64,000 nucleotides of DNA. It comes from Alternaria dauci. Lineage: Eukaryota; Ascomycota; Dothideomycetes; Pleosporales; Pleosporaceae. A program made the translations under genes and the position numbers. Positions within the stretch are counted from its first letter, which is position 1, and every line of letters begins with the position of its first letter. A model generated the notes under the pieces. It worked only from the letters and a program-made list of their open reading frames with translations. It did no database searches and had not been told where the DNA came from. The DNA is taken from NCBI RefSeq assembly GCF_042100115.1, contig NC_091278.1:1240001-1304000 (forward strand), given 5' to 3'. Positions 45,331-57,287 of the stretch are shown here, piece after piece.

Positions 45331-45817
45331 CTTTGGTGGCTGCCCTAGTGTGTGAGTGTGTATCAGGTGAAATTGACGTGGTGTCGTGGCCCTCGATTGT
45401 TGCGTGTAGAAGCGTGGGCGACGGCGTGGAGGCTGGAGAAAGTGACGCCAACCATTGTCACGACGCGTCCGCGTCTCACGCGCAATCACGAACTGCATTC
45501 CTTGGCACTGCTACCCCACATATTGCCCATCATCGCTTAGTGAGGCTCAGCAGGCCTTTTCTGGGGATGCATATCAGATCCTGTGTTCAGTCTCCCCACA
45601 TCTCATTAGACGCTCCAGACGCTTGAGCTGTCGCGTGTTTGATGTGATGATGCTGGCTTCCTTGCCACCGCGGAGTGCTTCCGAACCGCGGTTCTTTCGA
45701 CGTGGGGTTTTCCGAGGCCAACATCATCCAATTAGGAATATCTCCGTTGCGTCCTAGGTATAACAGTCACTTTTGCGTAGCTAAAAGACTTTCTCCATCC
45801 TTGATCACGACTTCAAC
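45331..45817. promoter_or_regulatory. divergent promoter FEN1 / glutaryl-CoA dehydrogenase
   Basis: 487 bp between two divergent start codons. An ACGCGT box (45463-45468), the MluI cell-cycle-box core bound by MBF in yeast, lies about 133 bp upstream of the FEN1 ATG, with a nearby ACGCGC. Yeast RAD27 is a G1/S-induced gene of this class, so the match is meaningful but short. Confidence 0.45.
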
Positions 45818-47240
45818 ATGCTGCGACCAACATATAGGCATGCCGCCCGGCAATTGCGCACTCCACTTCGATCCGCAGCTCTCGGCAATCGATACTTACA
45901 TGCTCCCGTCAAGTTTGACTGGCAAGACCCGTTAAACACAAGCAACTTGTTCACGGAAGAAGAGCAAGCCATATCAGAGACTGCTGAATCGTATTGCCAG
46001 GAGCGCATGCTTCCGAGAGTACTAGGTACACGAGACATTGCCTCAATCTCTACAGCCAGCTGACGTAGCTCAGAGGCATACCGCAATGAGAACTTTGACA
46101 GAAAGATCATCGAAGAAATGGGTGAGCTGGGACTGTTGGGTGCAAGCATAAAAGGCTATGAGTGCGCCGGCGTGAGCAGCGTTGCCGCAGGCTTAATTAC
46201 CAGAGCCGTGGAGAGAGTTGACTCTGGTTATCGTTCAGGCTACTCTGTGCAAAGTTCGCTCGCCATGGGTGGCATCGAGGAGTTTGGATCTGAAGAACTA
46301 AAGGAACGCCTGCTACCAAAAATGGCTCGGGGCCAACTACTTGGTTGCTTTGGCCTGACTGAGCCTAACCACGGATCCGATCCAGGCTCTTTGGAGACGG
46401 TTGCGAAGCCTCATCCTACAAAGAAAGGTTACTATTCACTGTCTGGTTCAAAGACCTGGATCACAAACTCGCCGATTGCCGATGTCCTCCTTGTCTGGGC
46501 GAAGCTGCAGAGTACTGGCAAGATCCGTGGCTTTGTCATTGAGCGCGACCAGTGTCCACCCGGTACTCTTGAGACCCCGCCAATCAAGAACAAGAACGGT
46601 CTACGGGCGTCCATCACCGGCATGATTCAGCTTGATGAATGCCCCGTATCAGAGGCAAACATGTTTCAGGAAGTCGAGGGGCTGAAAGGACCCTTCAGCT
46701 GCCTCAACTCAGCCAGATATGGTATTGCCTGGGGCACTATTGGTGCTCTTGAAGACTGCATCGCAAGAACTCGAGAGTACGCACTAGAGAGGAAGCAGTT
46801 CAAGAACAACCCGATTGCCAAGTACCAGCTCGTGCAGAAGAAGCTGGCTGATGCTACGACGGATGCTGCGTATGGTATCTTGGCTGCCCACCAAGTCGGA
46901 CGCCTGAAGGATGAAGGCAAGGCTGCACCAGAGATGATTTCAATGATCAAGAGACAGAACTGCGACCGAGCATTGGTCAACGCGCGAACGTGAGTTGTAC
47001 CGAGTGCCTGCATGCTATTGTACTGATAGTGGGCAGACTGCAAGAAGTGTTTGGCGGAAATGCTGTATCAGACGAGTACGGAATCGGAAGACATGTCGCC
47101 AACTTGTTTGTAACACAAACATACGAAGGCCAGAGCGACATCCACTGTGAGTCTGCCGAAAATGTGACCATGATTTTGACTAATTTAGAACAGCTTTGAT
47201 CCTCGGTCGAGCCATTACTGGAATACAGGCCTTTTGCTGA
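45818..47240 (+). CDS. glutaryl-CoA dehydrogenase, mitochondrial
   Basis: FAD enzyme of the acyl-CoA dehydrogenase family that converts glutaryl-CoA to crotonyl-CoA and CO2 in lysine, hydroxylysine and tryptophan breakdown. Exons 45818-46025, 46074-46989, 47037-47146 and 47194-47240 give 426 residues; the three introns are 47-48 nt. The N-terminus (MLRPTYRHAARQLRTPLRSAA) is a basic, Ser/Arg-rich mitochondrial presequence. Family marks: LLGCFGLTEPNHGSDPG (substrate/FAD loop), GSKTWITNSPIADVLLVWAK, RTREYALERKQF, and the catalytic-Glu stretch QTYEGQSDIHSLILGRAITG near the C-terminus. The last exon codes for only 15 residues plus stop. Intron 1 must use the later CTCAG acceptor (46073) to give the expected LEAYRNENFDRK; the TAG five bases before would change frame. 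Confidence 0.93.
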
Positions 47241-47994
47241 TTGCAGCGAGATTGCTCCAGCTTGAATCTCTCCTACTGTTGCTGTACTACCAACAAAAGT
47301 ATATGGCGGCGCATCCAATCACAAGTAGCACGTTAGCTGTAGGCGCCTGGAGATGTTATGCATGCAGACGAGGTTTATTTAGAAGCAGATGCATGTCAAA
47401 CCATGTGAAGGTTGATGCACGCTCCCAAGTTGGCCTCGAACGCGGCAAGTGTCACGTCTGATTGCTCGTATCCACAGTGCAGTTCGCCACGTGAGTTCTG
47501 GTCCAGACACTGACCAATGTGTGATGACTAAGTGAAATCAAAGACGACGGTGAAGGTACATGTCAGCCCTGACGCATCTTCTTGCGTCTTCGATAGGTTG
47601 CCACCAAGCGCGGTTAGCTGCACAGGGCAGAAGCGCTCGGTGAATTTTGTGGGCAGCGACACTGTGCAGTTGGGCGGTCAGCTGTGTGGCCCTCATGCGG
47701 CTGTGTCTGACACATGATAAATACAAACGCGCCCCTGCCCTGAGCGCCATACTGCACACTTTCTCTTTGCACAGCTCGCCTGCCTGTCTAACACCTACAG
47801 CGAGTCTTAGGTACGTGGAGGCGTGTGGCGGGTGAGCTTTCCGCTGATACGCCGCACTTGCTTTCTTTGGACCCCCGCTAACTAACCGCCTTGCCTGCGC
47901 AGACATCCCACTTCAACTCTTCAACACCAACTCGCTCCACCGCAACAACCGTGATACCCTCCCACACCAATCCACACACATACACACAGCAGCC
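47241..47994. other. intergenic region with probable 5' UTR intron of UBC4
   Basis: 754 bp between two plus-strand genes. A likely 72-nt 5' UTR intron lies at 47831-47902 (GTGAGC donor, CTAACTAAC branch, GCGCAG acceptor), ending 92 bp upstream of the UBC4 start. No other gene seen. Confidence 0.5.
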
Positions 47995-48778
<784 letters not shown>

Positions 48779-49070
48779 GCTGAGCGGACGCAAGACTGGT
48801 AGTGGAGCGTGGTATTGTTAGCACCTGTCATGGGGGTTGTGAGACGATGGTTAGGGTCGATTTCAAGGCATAGTGTCTGGGGGTTTCTTGTACACGGCAT
48901 GCATGCTGGACTGCGTTCGTAGCACTGGCTATCATCACTCTTAGCAGAACAGGCTCGATTTCTTTATCCGAGATGCGCAAATGTCAAGCTTCCATATCAT
49001 GGTGATTGTTACATTTTTGAAGGCATCGATGATGCAGAGTAGGTCTTGTTCGAGTCATCGCCTTGTCCTT

Positions 49071-51100
49071 TTACGTTGTTGTTTCTTTGGCTTGTGGCTC
49101 CTCCTCGACGACAGCCGGCATGTCTGGAGTGGTTGTTGTTGTTGTTGCATCGCTGTGCTCCAACTCTGATGCCTTCTCTGCTTCTCTTCTCAACTGCTCA
49201 TTCCTCTCATCGTTAAGCCTCTGCCACTCCCTATCCCGTAGCTCTCTTGCCAACCGATATTTGGTCTCTTCTTCTTCAATCTCCTTCTTCAGAGCCTCTT
49301 CCTCCACAGCTCGTTCTGGCATCGACTGCTTCAACCGGGTCGCCTCCCTCATTGCCTTTGCCTTTCGGGCAAGCGTCTTCTGCTCCAGACGCTCTAGCAG
49401 CTGGCCGTACTCTTGTAGTCTGCGACGGCGACTGAGTTGCAACATGTACGAGCTGCCTACCAGAGGCGTGAGGAGAGAATGCCGTGTGTTGTTTTTTGTG
49501 TCGAGAGCGAGTTGATGGTGTAGGGCTCGGAGGGTGATTTGAACGTGCTTGATGGCTATGCCTTTACGACCGAGGTTGTTGGTCTCATCGGCCGGGTCGC
49601 GGAGGGAGAGCATGTAGTCGGGCAGGGGATCAACTTCCCCATTCTAGAAAGCCATTAGCATGTGTGTGAAGAAGAACAACTGGGTGGATTTGTACCTTTA
49701 GCTTGGCTCTCTGTGTATCAGTAAGGACAGGATGCTTTGCTTTGTCGTAAAAGTAAGCCGGTTCGATAGAAACACCGTGCTTTGTTGTATCAAATCTGCC
49801 CCAGAAGCGGAGAAAGTTGAGGAGAGCTTGTGCGGAATCCTCTGGCGGGTGCGGCGCATGCTTTATGCTAGCGACGGCCATCATGAACAACGAGTATGAC
49901 CCAAAACCGCCCCGAAAAACGTCCGACAAGCCCCTTGTGTCGAAGATGGTCTTGACCACCCAATACAGCTCGCGTAGAAAGGGTATCTCCTTCATGTAAT
50001 CCTGCATGATGACTCTTGAGATGGACGTGTCGTTTGCGAGTACAATCTGAATATCCAAGCCCGATCGCCGGTCCTGCGCGCTGATGAGGGGATAACGTGC
50101 GTGACGAACTACTGGCAACAGATACGACTGGTACTTGCGGATATGTTTAGTGTATAACCTCTGCAGAATCTTGATGTTTTTCCTTCGCTGTTCTGCGCTC
50201 GGTGGGAGTCTCGCCTGCGCAGGGTCTAGCGATTCAGACGTTGGTACCAGCCTGAAGTCTATGTCGGACAAAGGCATGCCTATACCAGTCCGTTCTGAGC
50301 CGAACACTTCAACTTTATACTCTGGGATCCATGTTTGAAGGTGATTGCGCACCTGTTGTATGAGATGTTTCCTGGCAAGGGTTTCGTGTCGATCGGGCGT
50401 GGTGTATTCATAAAACTTTGCGATTTCCAGACGCAAACTGGAGATCCCGTTAGCACAGCACCTTGAGTCTGAAGATCAGTTTCGAGACATACCGGCTGAT
50501 TCCTGGTATCGCCCCCTCCTCCTTCTTCTTCACACACCATGGAAGTGCGCTTTCCTTGATAGCCGTCTCGCCCACCATGGGCTCCACAACGACGCCCTTG
50601 TAATCTTTGGATTTGCCGAAGGCGTCTATTGTATCGGCCAGCATTTTCTCGCGCTCTTTGCGCGAGGCTTTGACCACTTCTTTTCTCAATTTTATGTTTT
50701 CGACACTCGAAGCCTTGCCCTTATTGGGCTTCCACCCCCCTTTGGTCGTTGTCATCTTCCTCAGCCTGAGTAGCGTCGCGGTCGGTTCCTTTGCCGGCTC
50801 TTCCGTTTCTGCCTTGGATCCGGCATGCTTGCCATTGGTGGTGGCAGCATCTTGTGCAGCTGGCGTCGCAGTGGAGAGCTGGCGGCGGTCGCGGGGTTTG
50901 GATGGATTGGCTTGGACAAAGTGCTGCCACAGCGCAATTGAGGGATTGAAGCGGTCATGGGCGCGACATACTAGTCCAGTACACGAGCGCTGCATGAGGC
51001 CCAGGGCAACGACAACGGCTCGCAATGCGGTCACAATGGTGGTTTTCCTGGCTCTACACGAATCTTCTCCATGGATCTTCGCGTGCACGGTGCCAAGCAT
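49071..51100 (-). CDS. poly(A) polymerase-like nucleotidyltransferase, possibly mitochondrial
   Basis: Non-canonical poly(A)/oligo(U) polymerase family (DNA polymerase beta-like fold). Exons 51100-50493, 50437-49696 and 49643-49071 give 640 residues; introns are 55 and 52 nt. The catalytic core begins at about 204: GSERTGIGMPLSDIDF with Gly248-Ser249, Asp261 and Asp263, and the third acid Asp331 in RRSGLDIQIV. The helical domain that follows has GFGSYSLFMMAVASIKH and ALLNFLRFWGRFD, the pattern of the PAP-associated region. The N-terminal ~90 residues are Arg/Ser/Ala-rich with few acids, like a mitochondrial presequence; a downstream ATG at 50995 (MQRSCTGLVCRAH) may be the true start. Residues ~95-200 are charged and lysine-rich. 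The C-terminal ~100 residues are a Glu/Arg/Lys coiled-coil followed by a Thr run. The RNA substrate is unknown. Confidence 0.85.
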
Positions 51101-51934
51101 CTAGTCCGCTTTGGGTCGGCGAGGCTGCGGCGGAGAATGGGCACTCCCGCGGGCATGCTGCACTGCCAGTCGCTCTTGCATGCATGCACCCAGCGTTTGG
51201 CAGCTTGACACGCCTGTTGTTAGCCCTCCGTCTGCCATGTCCGCTGTGTACATAGAAGACACTGTGTGCGCCGGCCAGACTGGCCCCGGTACCCCGCAGG
51301 CAGGCAGAGGCCCACGATGTTGTCGCCGTTGGTCCACTGGCAGCACTTGCTCAGGCCCACACCCTCATCCGGTATCAAAGCTGCCTGACATCATATTGAC
51401 AGTCTCAACAAAACTTCGCGAAGCGGTCAAGAAGCGGAGCGCGTGGAGGCACGAGCAGTCAGTAATCGTGCGCTTGCCATCCTTGCCTGCAGGCAGAGAC
51501 AATGAGGAGGCCCAAGCTGCTCGGTTCCAACGTCACAGCTATGGCTTAGTGGGGCGTGAACCATCCCACCACGGCCAGCTTTTCTTCCCCCATTGCCCTT
51601 CTTGAGTTTCTATCGGCTTCTCGACACACGTCGTATCTTCGCGCCCTTGTCCTTTTCCCGCGGCCCTTCGTTCAGGCCTCCTCAATCCCCCCTCGTTCTG
51701 TGACGCCCGCAGCGCAAGACCTTTGCCGAGCTCCTTCCTCTGGCCATCTAGTGAACAGCGACCCCAAGACACCAGGTAATACATGTCTCTGTAACTATCT
51801 ATTTTTGATTGCGTCACTCACCTACTCCCTGCCATACCTCTCCCATCTCTTGTCTTGCTTCCTGTCATCTTCTCGTCTACAAATTCCTGACATTTCCGTG
51901 TATAGCAGCATAACGCAACCTGTCTACGCCCATC
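51101..51934. other. divergent intergenic region with probable 5' UTR intron of TPS2
   Basis: 834 bp between divergent genes. C/T-rich DNA from about 51590 leads to the TPS2 start. A likely 5' UTR intron lies at 51776-51905 (GTAATA donor, CCTGAC branch, TATAG acceptor), ending 29 bp before the ATG. Confidence 0.45.
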
Positions 51935-54919
51935 ATGGCCCCTCCTGCAGAGGAGAAGCCCCAGAGGCCTCAGCTTGAATCACAGCCAAGCACGCATCCC
52001 GCACTCAACCCCGAAATTACCAAAGTGCCCGTTACGCCTGGCGTGCATCTCTCCGGCAAGACCGCCTACTTCGATGAGTCCACTACCGAGAAGACGAACA
52101 ATCTACCCTTCGATCCCGAGACTGCTACCCCAGGCCCATCATGGAGCGCCAACTCTTACTTCTCTAACCGACAAAGAGAGGACCATGCTGGCGCGCAGAC
52201 GGAGAAGGCTGCTGGCGCACAATCTGGCGGAGACATCAAAAGCAAGCTGGGCGACATGGCCAACCTAGATGCAAAGGTTGATCTGGCAGACGTGGATCCA
52301 CGGGCTGCGCATCCTAACCTGAATCTCAGCGGCCGTGTTATCAGTGCGACGTTTGCCATTCCCTATTCTATCGGCTACTCACAAGGCAACGATTGGGAAC
52401 TGACACCGCGACGTGGAACTTCGGCACTGTTCGATTCATTCTCCTATCTAGCCTCAAGCTCCTCTCCATGGAACCACACACTTGTAGGCTGGACTGGCGA
52501 GATCTCTCATGCGAAGACGGCCGCTGTCGTGACCACCCAAGCACCCACGAACAAAGCTGCCGCGCCCATTCCCGTGGACCCCAAGAAGCCGACACAAGCC
52601 CCTCAGGCTCCAAATAGCTTCCGTATAGGCCCAGAGGATCGCGCACGGTTAGACAGACAGCTCGAGCGCGATCACGGAGGTAGAATTGTGCCGGTCTGGC
52701 TCGTTGACGAGGTCGATGACGGGAAAGATGAATACATCCTCAAGAACCAGAGTCATTGGCGAACGTATGCGGAAAACGAGCTCTACACTCTGTTCCACTA
52801 CAAGCAAAACGAGCCGGCTGATGGGCGCGCTGCACGGAAGTCGTGGGCCGACTACTACCGCATGAACAAGCTTTTTGCAGACAGGATCCTCGAGATCTAC
52901 AAGCCAGGCGACATCATTATGGTGCACGACTTTTACTTGATGCTCCTGCCGAGCTTACTTCGCCAACGTCTGCCAGGTGTCTACATTGGTTTCTACCTGC
53001 ACATCCCCTTCCCTAGTAGCGAGTTCTACCGCTGCTTGAGCCGGCGGAAAGAGATTCTGGAGGGCGTGTTAGGCGCCAACATGATCGGTTTCCAGTCATA
53101 CAGCTACTCGCGACACTTTTCGTCTTGCTGTACCAGGATATTAGGCTTTGATTCGTCTTCCACAGGAGTTGACGCCTATGGCGCTCATGTGGCGGTAGAT
53201 GTGTTCCCCATCGGCATCAACGCAGTTTCGACACAACGACAGGCTTTCGGTGACCCGGAGATTGACGAGAAACTCAAAGATATTCGCGAGATGTATGCCG
53301 GCAAGAAGCTCATTGTTGGTCGTGACAGGCTAGACGCTGTCCGCGGAGTAGTCCAGAAGCTCGAGGCGTTCCAGCTGTTCCTCGAGAAGTATCCTGAGTG
53401 GGTAGGCAAAGTAGTACTCATTCAGGTTACAAGTCCTAGCGGAGTCCACACAGACAGAAGCGACGGCGCACAGGAAAAGGTAGTCAACAAGATCTCGGAC
53501 CTTGCGGCCAAGATCAACGGCACATATGGCACACTCGACTTCACTCCAGTCCGTCACTTTCCACAGTATCTTTCTCGAGAAGAGTACTTTGCCTTGCTCC
53601 GACTTGCAGACATCGGCCTCATCACCAGTGTGCGAGATGGTATGAACACTACAAGCATGGAATACATTATTTGCCAAAAGGACAACCACGGCCCACTCAT
53701 TCTCTCGGAGTTCTCTGGCACATCAAGCTCACTCAGCGCCGCAAGTCACATCAATCCCTGGGACATGGGTGGAGTTGCCGATGCGATCAACGACGCTCTG
53801 AAGCAGAGCGACGAACACCGTGCCAATGTTCATGCTCAACTCTACAAGCACGTCGTACAAAACAATGTCCAAGCTTGGTCGAACAACTACCTGAAGCGAC
53901 TGATGACGAATCTTTCCTCCTTTGACCAGGCGTTCGCTACGCCAGCATTGGATCGGGCAAAGCTACTCTTCCAATACCGTGAAGCCAAGAAGCGGCTTTT
54001 CATGTTCGACTACGACGGTACCTTGACCCCCATTGTCAAAGACCCACAAGCAGCTATCCCCTCCGACCGAGTCATTCGTACCCTCAAGACTCTGGCAGCA
54101 GACCCTGCCAATGCCGTTTGGATTATCAGCGGCAGAGATCAGGCTTTCCTAGACGAATGGATGGGCCACATCCCCGAGCTAGGTCTGAGTGCCGAGCATG
54201 GCAGCTTTATGCGGCATCCACGCAGTCAGGAATGGCATAATCTGACCGAAACGACGGATATGAGCTGGCAACAGGAAGTCATTGATGTGTTCCAACACTA
54301 CACGGAGAGAACTCAAGGTGAGCTCTGTACGCGCTCCACCCAAAACTCTAGTACTCACAGATGAACAGGTTCCTTTATCGAACGCAAGAAGATTGCTCTA
54401 ACGTGGCACTACCGCAGAGCCGACCCCGAATACGGCGCATTCCAGGCGCGTGAGTGCCAGAAACAGCTCGAGAACACTGTTGCAAAGAAGCACGAGGTCG
54501 AGGTTATGACAGGCAAAGCGAACCTTGAGGTTCGTCCGAAGTTTGTAAACAAGGGTGAGATTGCAAAGACACTCGTAGAGAGCTACGGCGAAGGCAGCGG
54601 TCAGGCGCCCGAGTTTGTTCTCTGCATGGGTGATGACTTTACAGACGAAGGTATGCATTGCACTCGCAGTCTTGCATCGATTCCGCTAACATGTATAGAC
54701 ATGTTCCGATCGCTGCGACAGTCCAAACTGCCAACAGATCACGTATTCTCGGTCACGGTTGGCGCCAGCTCGAAGCAAACATTGGCGAGCTGGCATCTGG
54801 TCGAGCCGTCGGATGTCATTTCCGTGATCTCGTTGCTGAACGGATCAGCTGACGCAGGCAATGTTGGCGCGATTGCTGTTGTCGATGGGACGGTTCCTGA
54901 GTCTCGTGTGGTTGCATGA
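51935..54919 (+). CDS. TPS2: trehalose-6-phosphate phosphatase subunit (Tps2)
   Basis: Dephosphorylates trehalose-6-phosphate to trehalose as part of the cytosolic trehalose synthase complex; trehalose protects against heat and drying. Exons 51935-54317, 54369-54650 and 54699-54919 give 961 residues; introns are 51 and 48 nt. Residues 1-125 are a disordered Pro/Thr-rich extension. A GT20 synthase-like domain spans about 130-640 (SGRVISATFAIPY, HDFYLMLLPSLLRQRLPG, YLHIPFPSSEFYR). The phosphatase domain starts at about 685 with MFDYDGTLTPIVKD, an intact DxDGT nucleophile motif, then WIISGRDQAFLDEW, the lysine-containing region (ERKKIALTWHYRRADPEYG) and CMGDDFTDEDMF. The intact HAD motifs make this Tps2 rather than the Tps1 synthase. 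GT20 domains in Tps2 are generally thought not to be catalytic. Confidence 0.94.
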
Positions 54920-55996
54920 GGTCATAGGCACTGACAAGCAATTTTAACTGTAATGGAGCACGGAGCACAGCGAGGCAATACATAGATCTACGATATGCGG
55001 CATGGGGATCCCCGGGGTTTTTTGAGCACATGATGCGGAAGAAGCAATCACACCCTATATCATGATGACGGTCTTTGTACAGCACCTGCGTGAACAAGTG
55101 TCCTTGTTATGCGATCGGCGATGTCGAGTGCTGCGTGGTGGATAATTCTGCCGCATGGCGATTACCAATGGGCCCCTAGGACGAGCGTCTGCTGCCAAGG
55201 CGGTGGCGGTCGGCACGTCTGGGGCCTCGCCCAAGACCCCTGATTACCACGTGAGGAACTGACTCGGGAGCCATGCAACCTTGGGATGCGAACAGTGCAA
55301 ATGTCGGGGATTTTGGGCCTTTCGGAGACGTTTCCGCAACACGCGGTACTTGCAAGACGCCTAGGGCATCAAGTGATAGTTCGCCGCACGTCGTGACAGC
55401 AATTTCCATGTCGACAAGACAGGCACTGCACACCAAAGCGGCTCACGACTCACGAATTCCGCAACACGGGCACGACAGCTTTTCTAGGCCTGGTATGTTT
55501 TGGCTTTCGGCTTTACTAGCCCACATTTATGCAACTTGGGGTTCGAGAACTGCAAGTGCATGAAACCTGGAACGCCTAGCAGTCGTTCCGCCCCAACAGC
55601 CTATCCGAGGCATGTTCCTCTTTCCTCTTGCAAGTGCGTACCGCTGTCGTTGATCCCGTCCTGCGCCAGCCATTCCGTTCCTTTTTGACCACTCGTTATC
55701 CCTCCCGCCCTGCATCGACACTCGTTTACCAGCTATACTCCCACCCACTTATTTTGCGCGACAATCTTATATTAGTGAGGCGCATCACTGGACAAACACA
55801 AATCAACACCTGGTCTCGTCTGAATCCGATACTGCATCTGCAACAGCCTGACAGGGAACTGGCTGGCGAGCACATTGCGACATTACATCCGTGCCATATC
55901 TACGATACGCCTCTCCTTGGTATTCCCTCTTCGACACAAACACGACTTCTCTCGGCGCGCGGATAACAAGGCACAAAAAATCCCACACAATACACA
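54920..55996. other. intergenic region, no further gene supported
   Basis: 1.08 kb between TPS2 and the small gene at 55997. Small frames on both strands are not convincing. The last ~400 bp are C/T/A-rich, like promoter and 5' UTR. Confidence 0.5.
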
Positions 55997-56322
55997 ATGG
56001 GCCTCATGGAGAAGTTGCAAGCTCGTACGTCTTACCTCGCTTCGCCCTCTCCCACCCCGGCCCTGATCCTTTACGCCTTGGGACACTCAACTAACAGCCG
56101 CCCACCCTAGGCCTCGAGCTCTACCGCCTCGAACAGCGCTATACACGTCGTGAAAAACGCACTACCTTTATCAGCGCAGCCCAATACGTCGACGGCGAAT
56201 ACGTCTATGCCTCCTCACCTTCTTCGGCAAACTCATCCACCACAACAAGCAGCAAGCGCTTCAGCAAGATGCCTGCGATACGGATAAAGGAGCTTGGCCG
56301 TATGGGCACTGGACGATCGTAA
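55997..56322 (+). CDS. small spliced protein, 79 aa, unknown function
   Basis: A short two-exon gene that is easy to miss. Exon 1 (55997-56024) encodes MGLMEKLQA plus one base; an 86-nt intron (56025-56110; GTACGT donor, CAACTAAC branch, CCCTAG acceptor) follows; exon 2 (56111-56322) reads in frame to a TAA. The product starts with a basic/charged helix, MEKLQARLELYRLEQRYTRR, continues EKRTTFISAAQYVDGEYVY, then a Ser/Thr-rich linker and a basic end (KRFSKMPAIRIKELGRMGTG). I believe similar short proteins starting MGLxEKLQAxLELYRLEQRYTRR occur across filamentous ascomycetes, but that is memory and no function is known to me. An N-terminal Met-Gly could allow myristoylation, though position 6 is Lys, so this is unsure. 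No signal peptide or membrane span. Confidence 0.75.
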
Positions 56323-57287
56323 ACACATTCCTGGGCCCAGCTGCTCATTGCGCTTCTACATGGTCGTCGACGACGACGAAGGACGGATGTTTGCCGGCCC
56401 GGCCCGGCCGACAAAGAAGTAAAACAGCATCACAGTCCGATTAAAGAAGCACGTGCGACAACATATACCTTGTACGGTATTGGAGCACACCGTGTACCCA
56501 GGCCCTGAGGAGGTCGCACATGAATGCATACATACGCCATGTGCAGAGAGAGGAGATGACACGTCTCGCAACACCAGCAGGTGGAAGACGTAATAACGCA
56601 ACGAAATTAACGCCAAACAACTATCGACGAAGGAAGGGAAGGCTGCCCAAAAGTTCTCCGTTCCACTTCATGTCGATATCTTCATTCTTTACAACACTAT
56701 TTTCATTTCTCAATTTACCTCTATTTTTTTTTAGTCATGTTGCGCTATTAGAATACCCCTTTGTTCAGTTATCGTTCAACTGCATCAATACAAGTTTATA
56801 CGCAAACTAGGAAAGTGTGTGCACTTCGCAGTGAGAGCATTTTCGCAATCGAGTCGTCCTTTCTCGCACTAGAAAGCAACGTGCATAGTCGACTCTCTCC
56901 TCATGAAGACTAGTCCAGGTCGGCTTCGCTCCTTGGTTTTCGTTTCTGGTATCCAGTACCACGGACTTTGCGAGGCTGACAGGCAGAGTACCAAACGGCG
57001 GAAGGATGGTTGCCAAGAGTGACCTGCAGATGCGTAGGGCGTAGGGACCAGACTGCGTCCGAGGGGTAATGGAGCAGAACGAATATGGGCGCAAGGCGTG
57101 TGGGCGTAAGGCGCGTGCAAACAGATTGCTACATGGTAGATAGGCAAAGCGTGCGCTTGCTTCAGGTGTACACAGACTGTATCTTTTGGTACAGGAGTAT
57201 TCTGAAAGCCTGTCATCAAGCATGGTACATCCATTTCTCCATCGCCTCCTTCCGCTCGATACTGTACTTGCGCTGGCTACTGGGAAG
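56323..57287. other. intergenic region upstream of MFS gene
   Basis: 965 bp holding the 3' end of the small gene and the MFS promoter. Frames on the minus strand across 56807-57517 are Arg/Ser/Cys-rich and antisense to the MFS first exon, so I treat them as non-coding. Confidence 0.5.
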
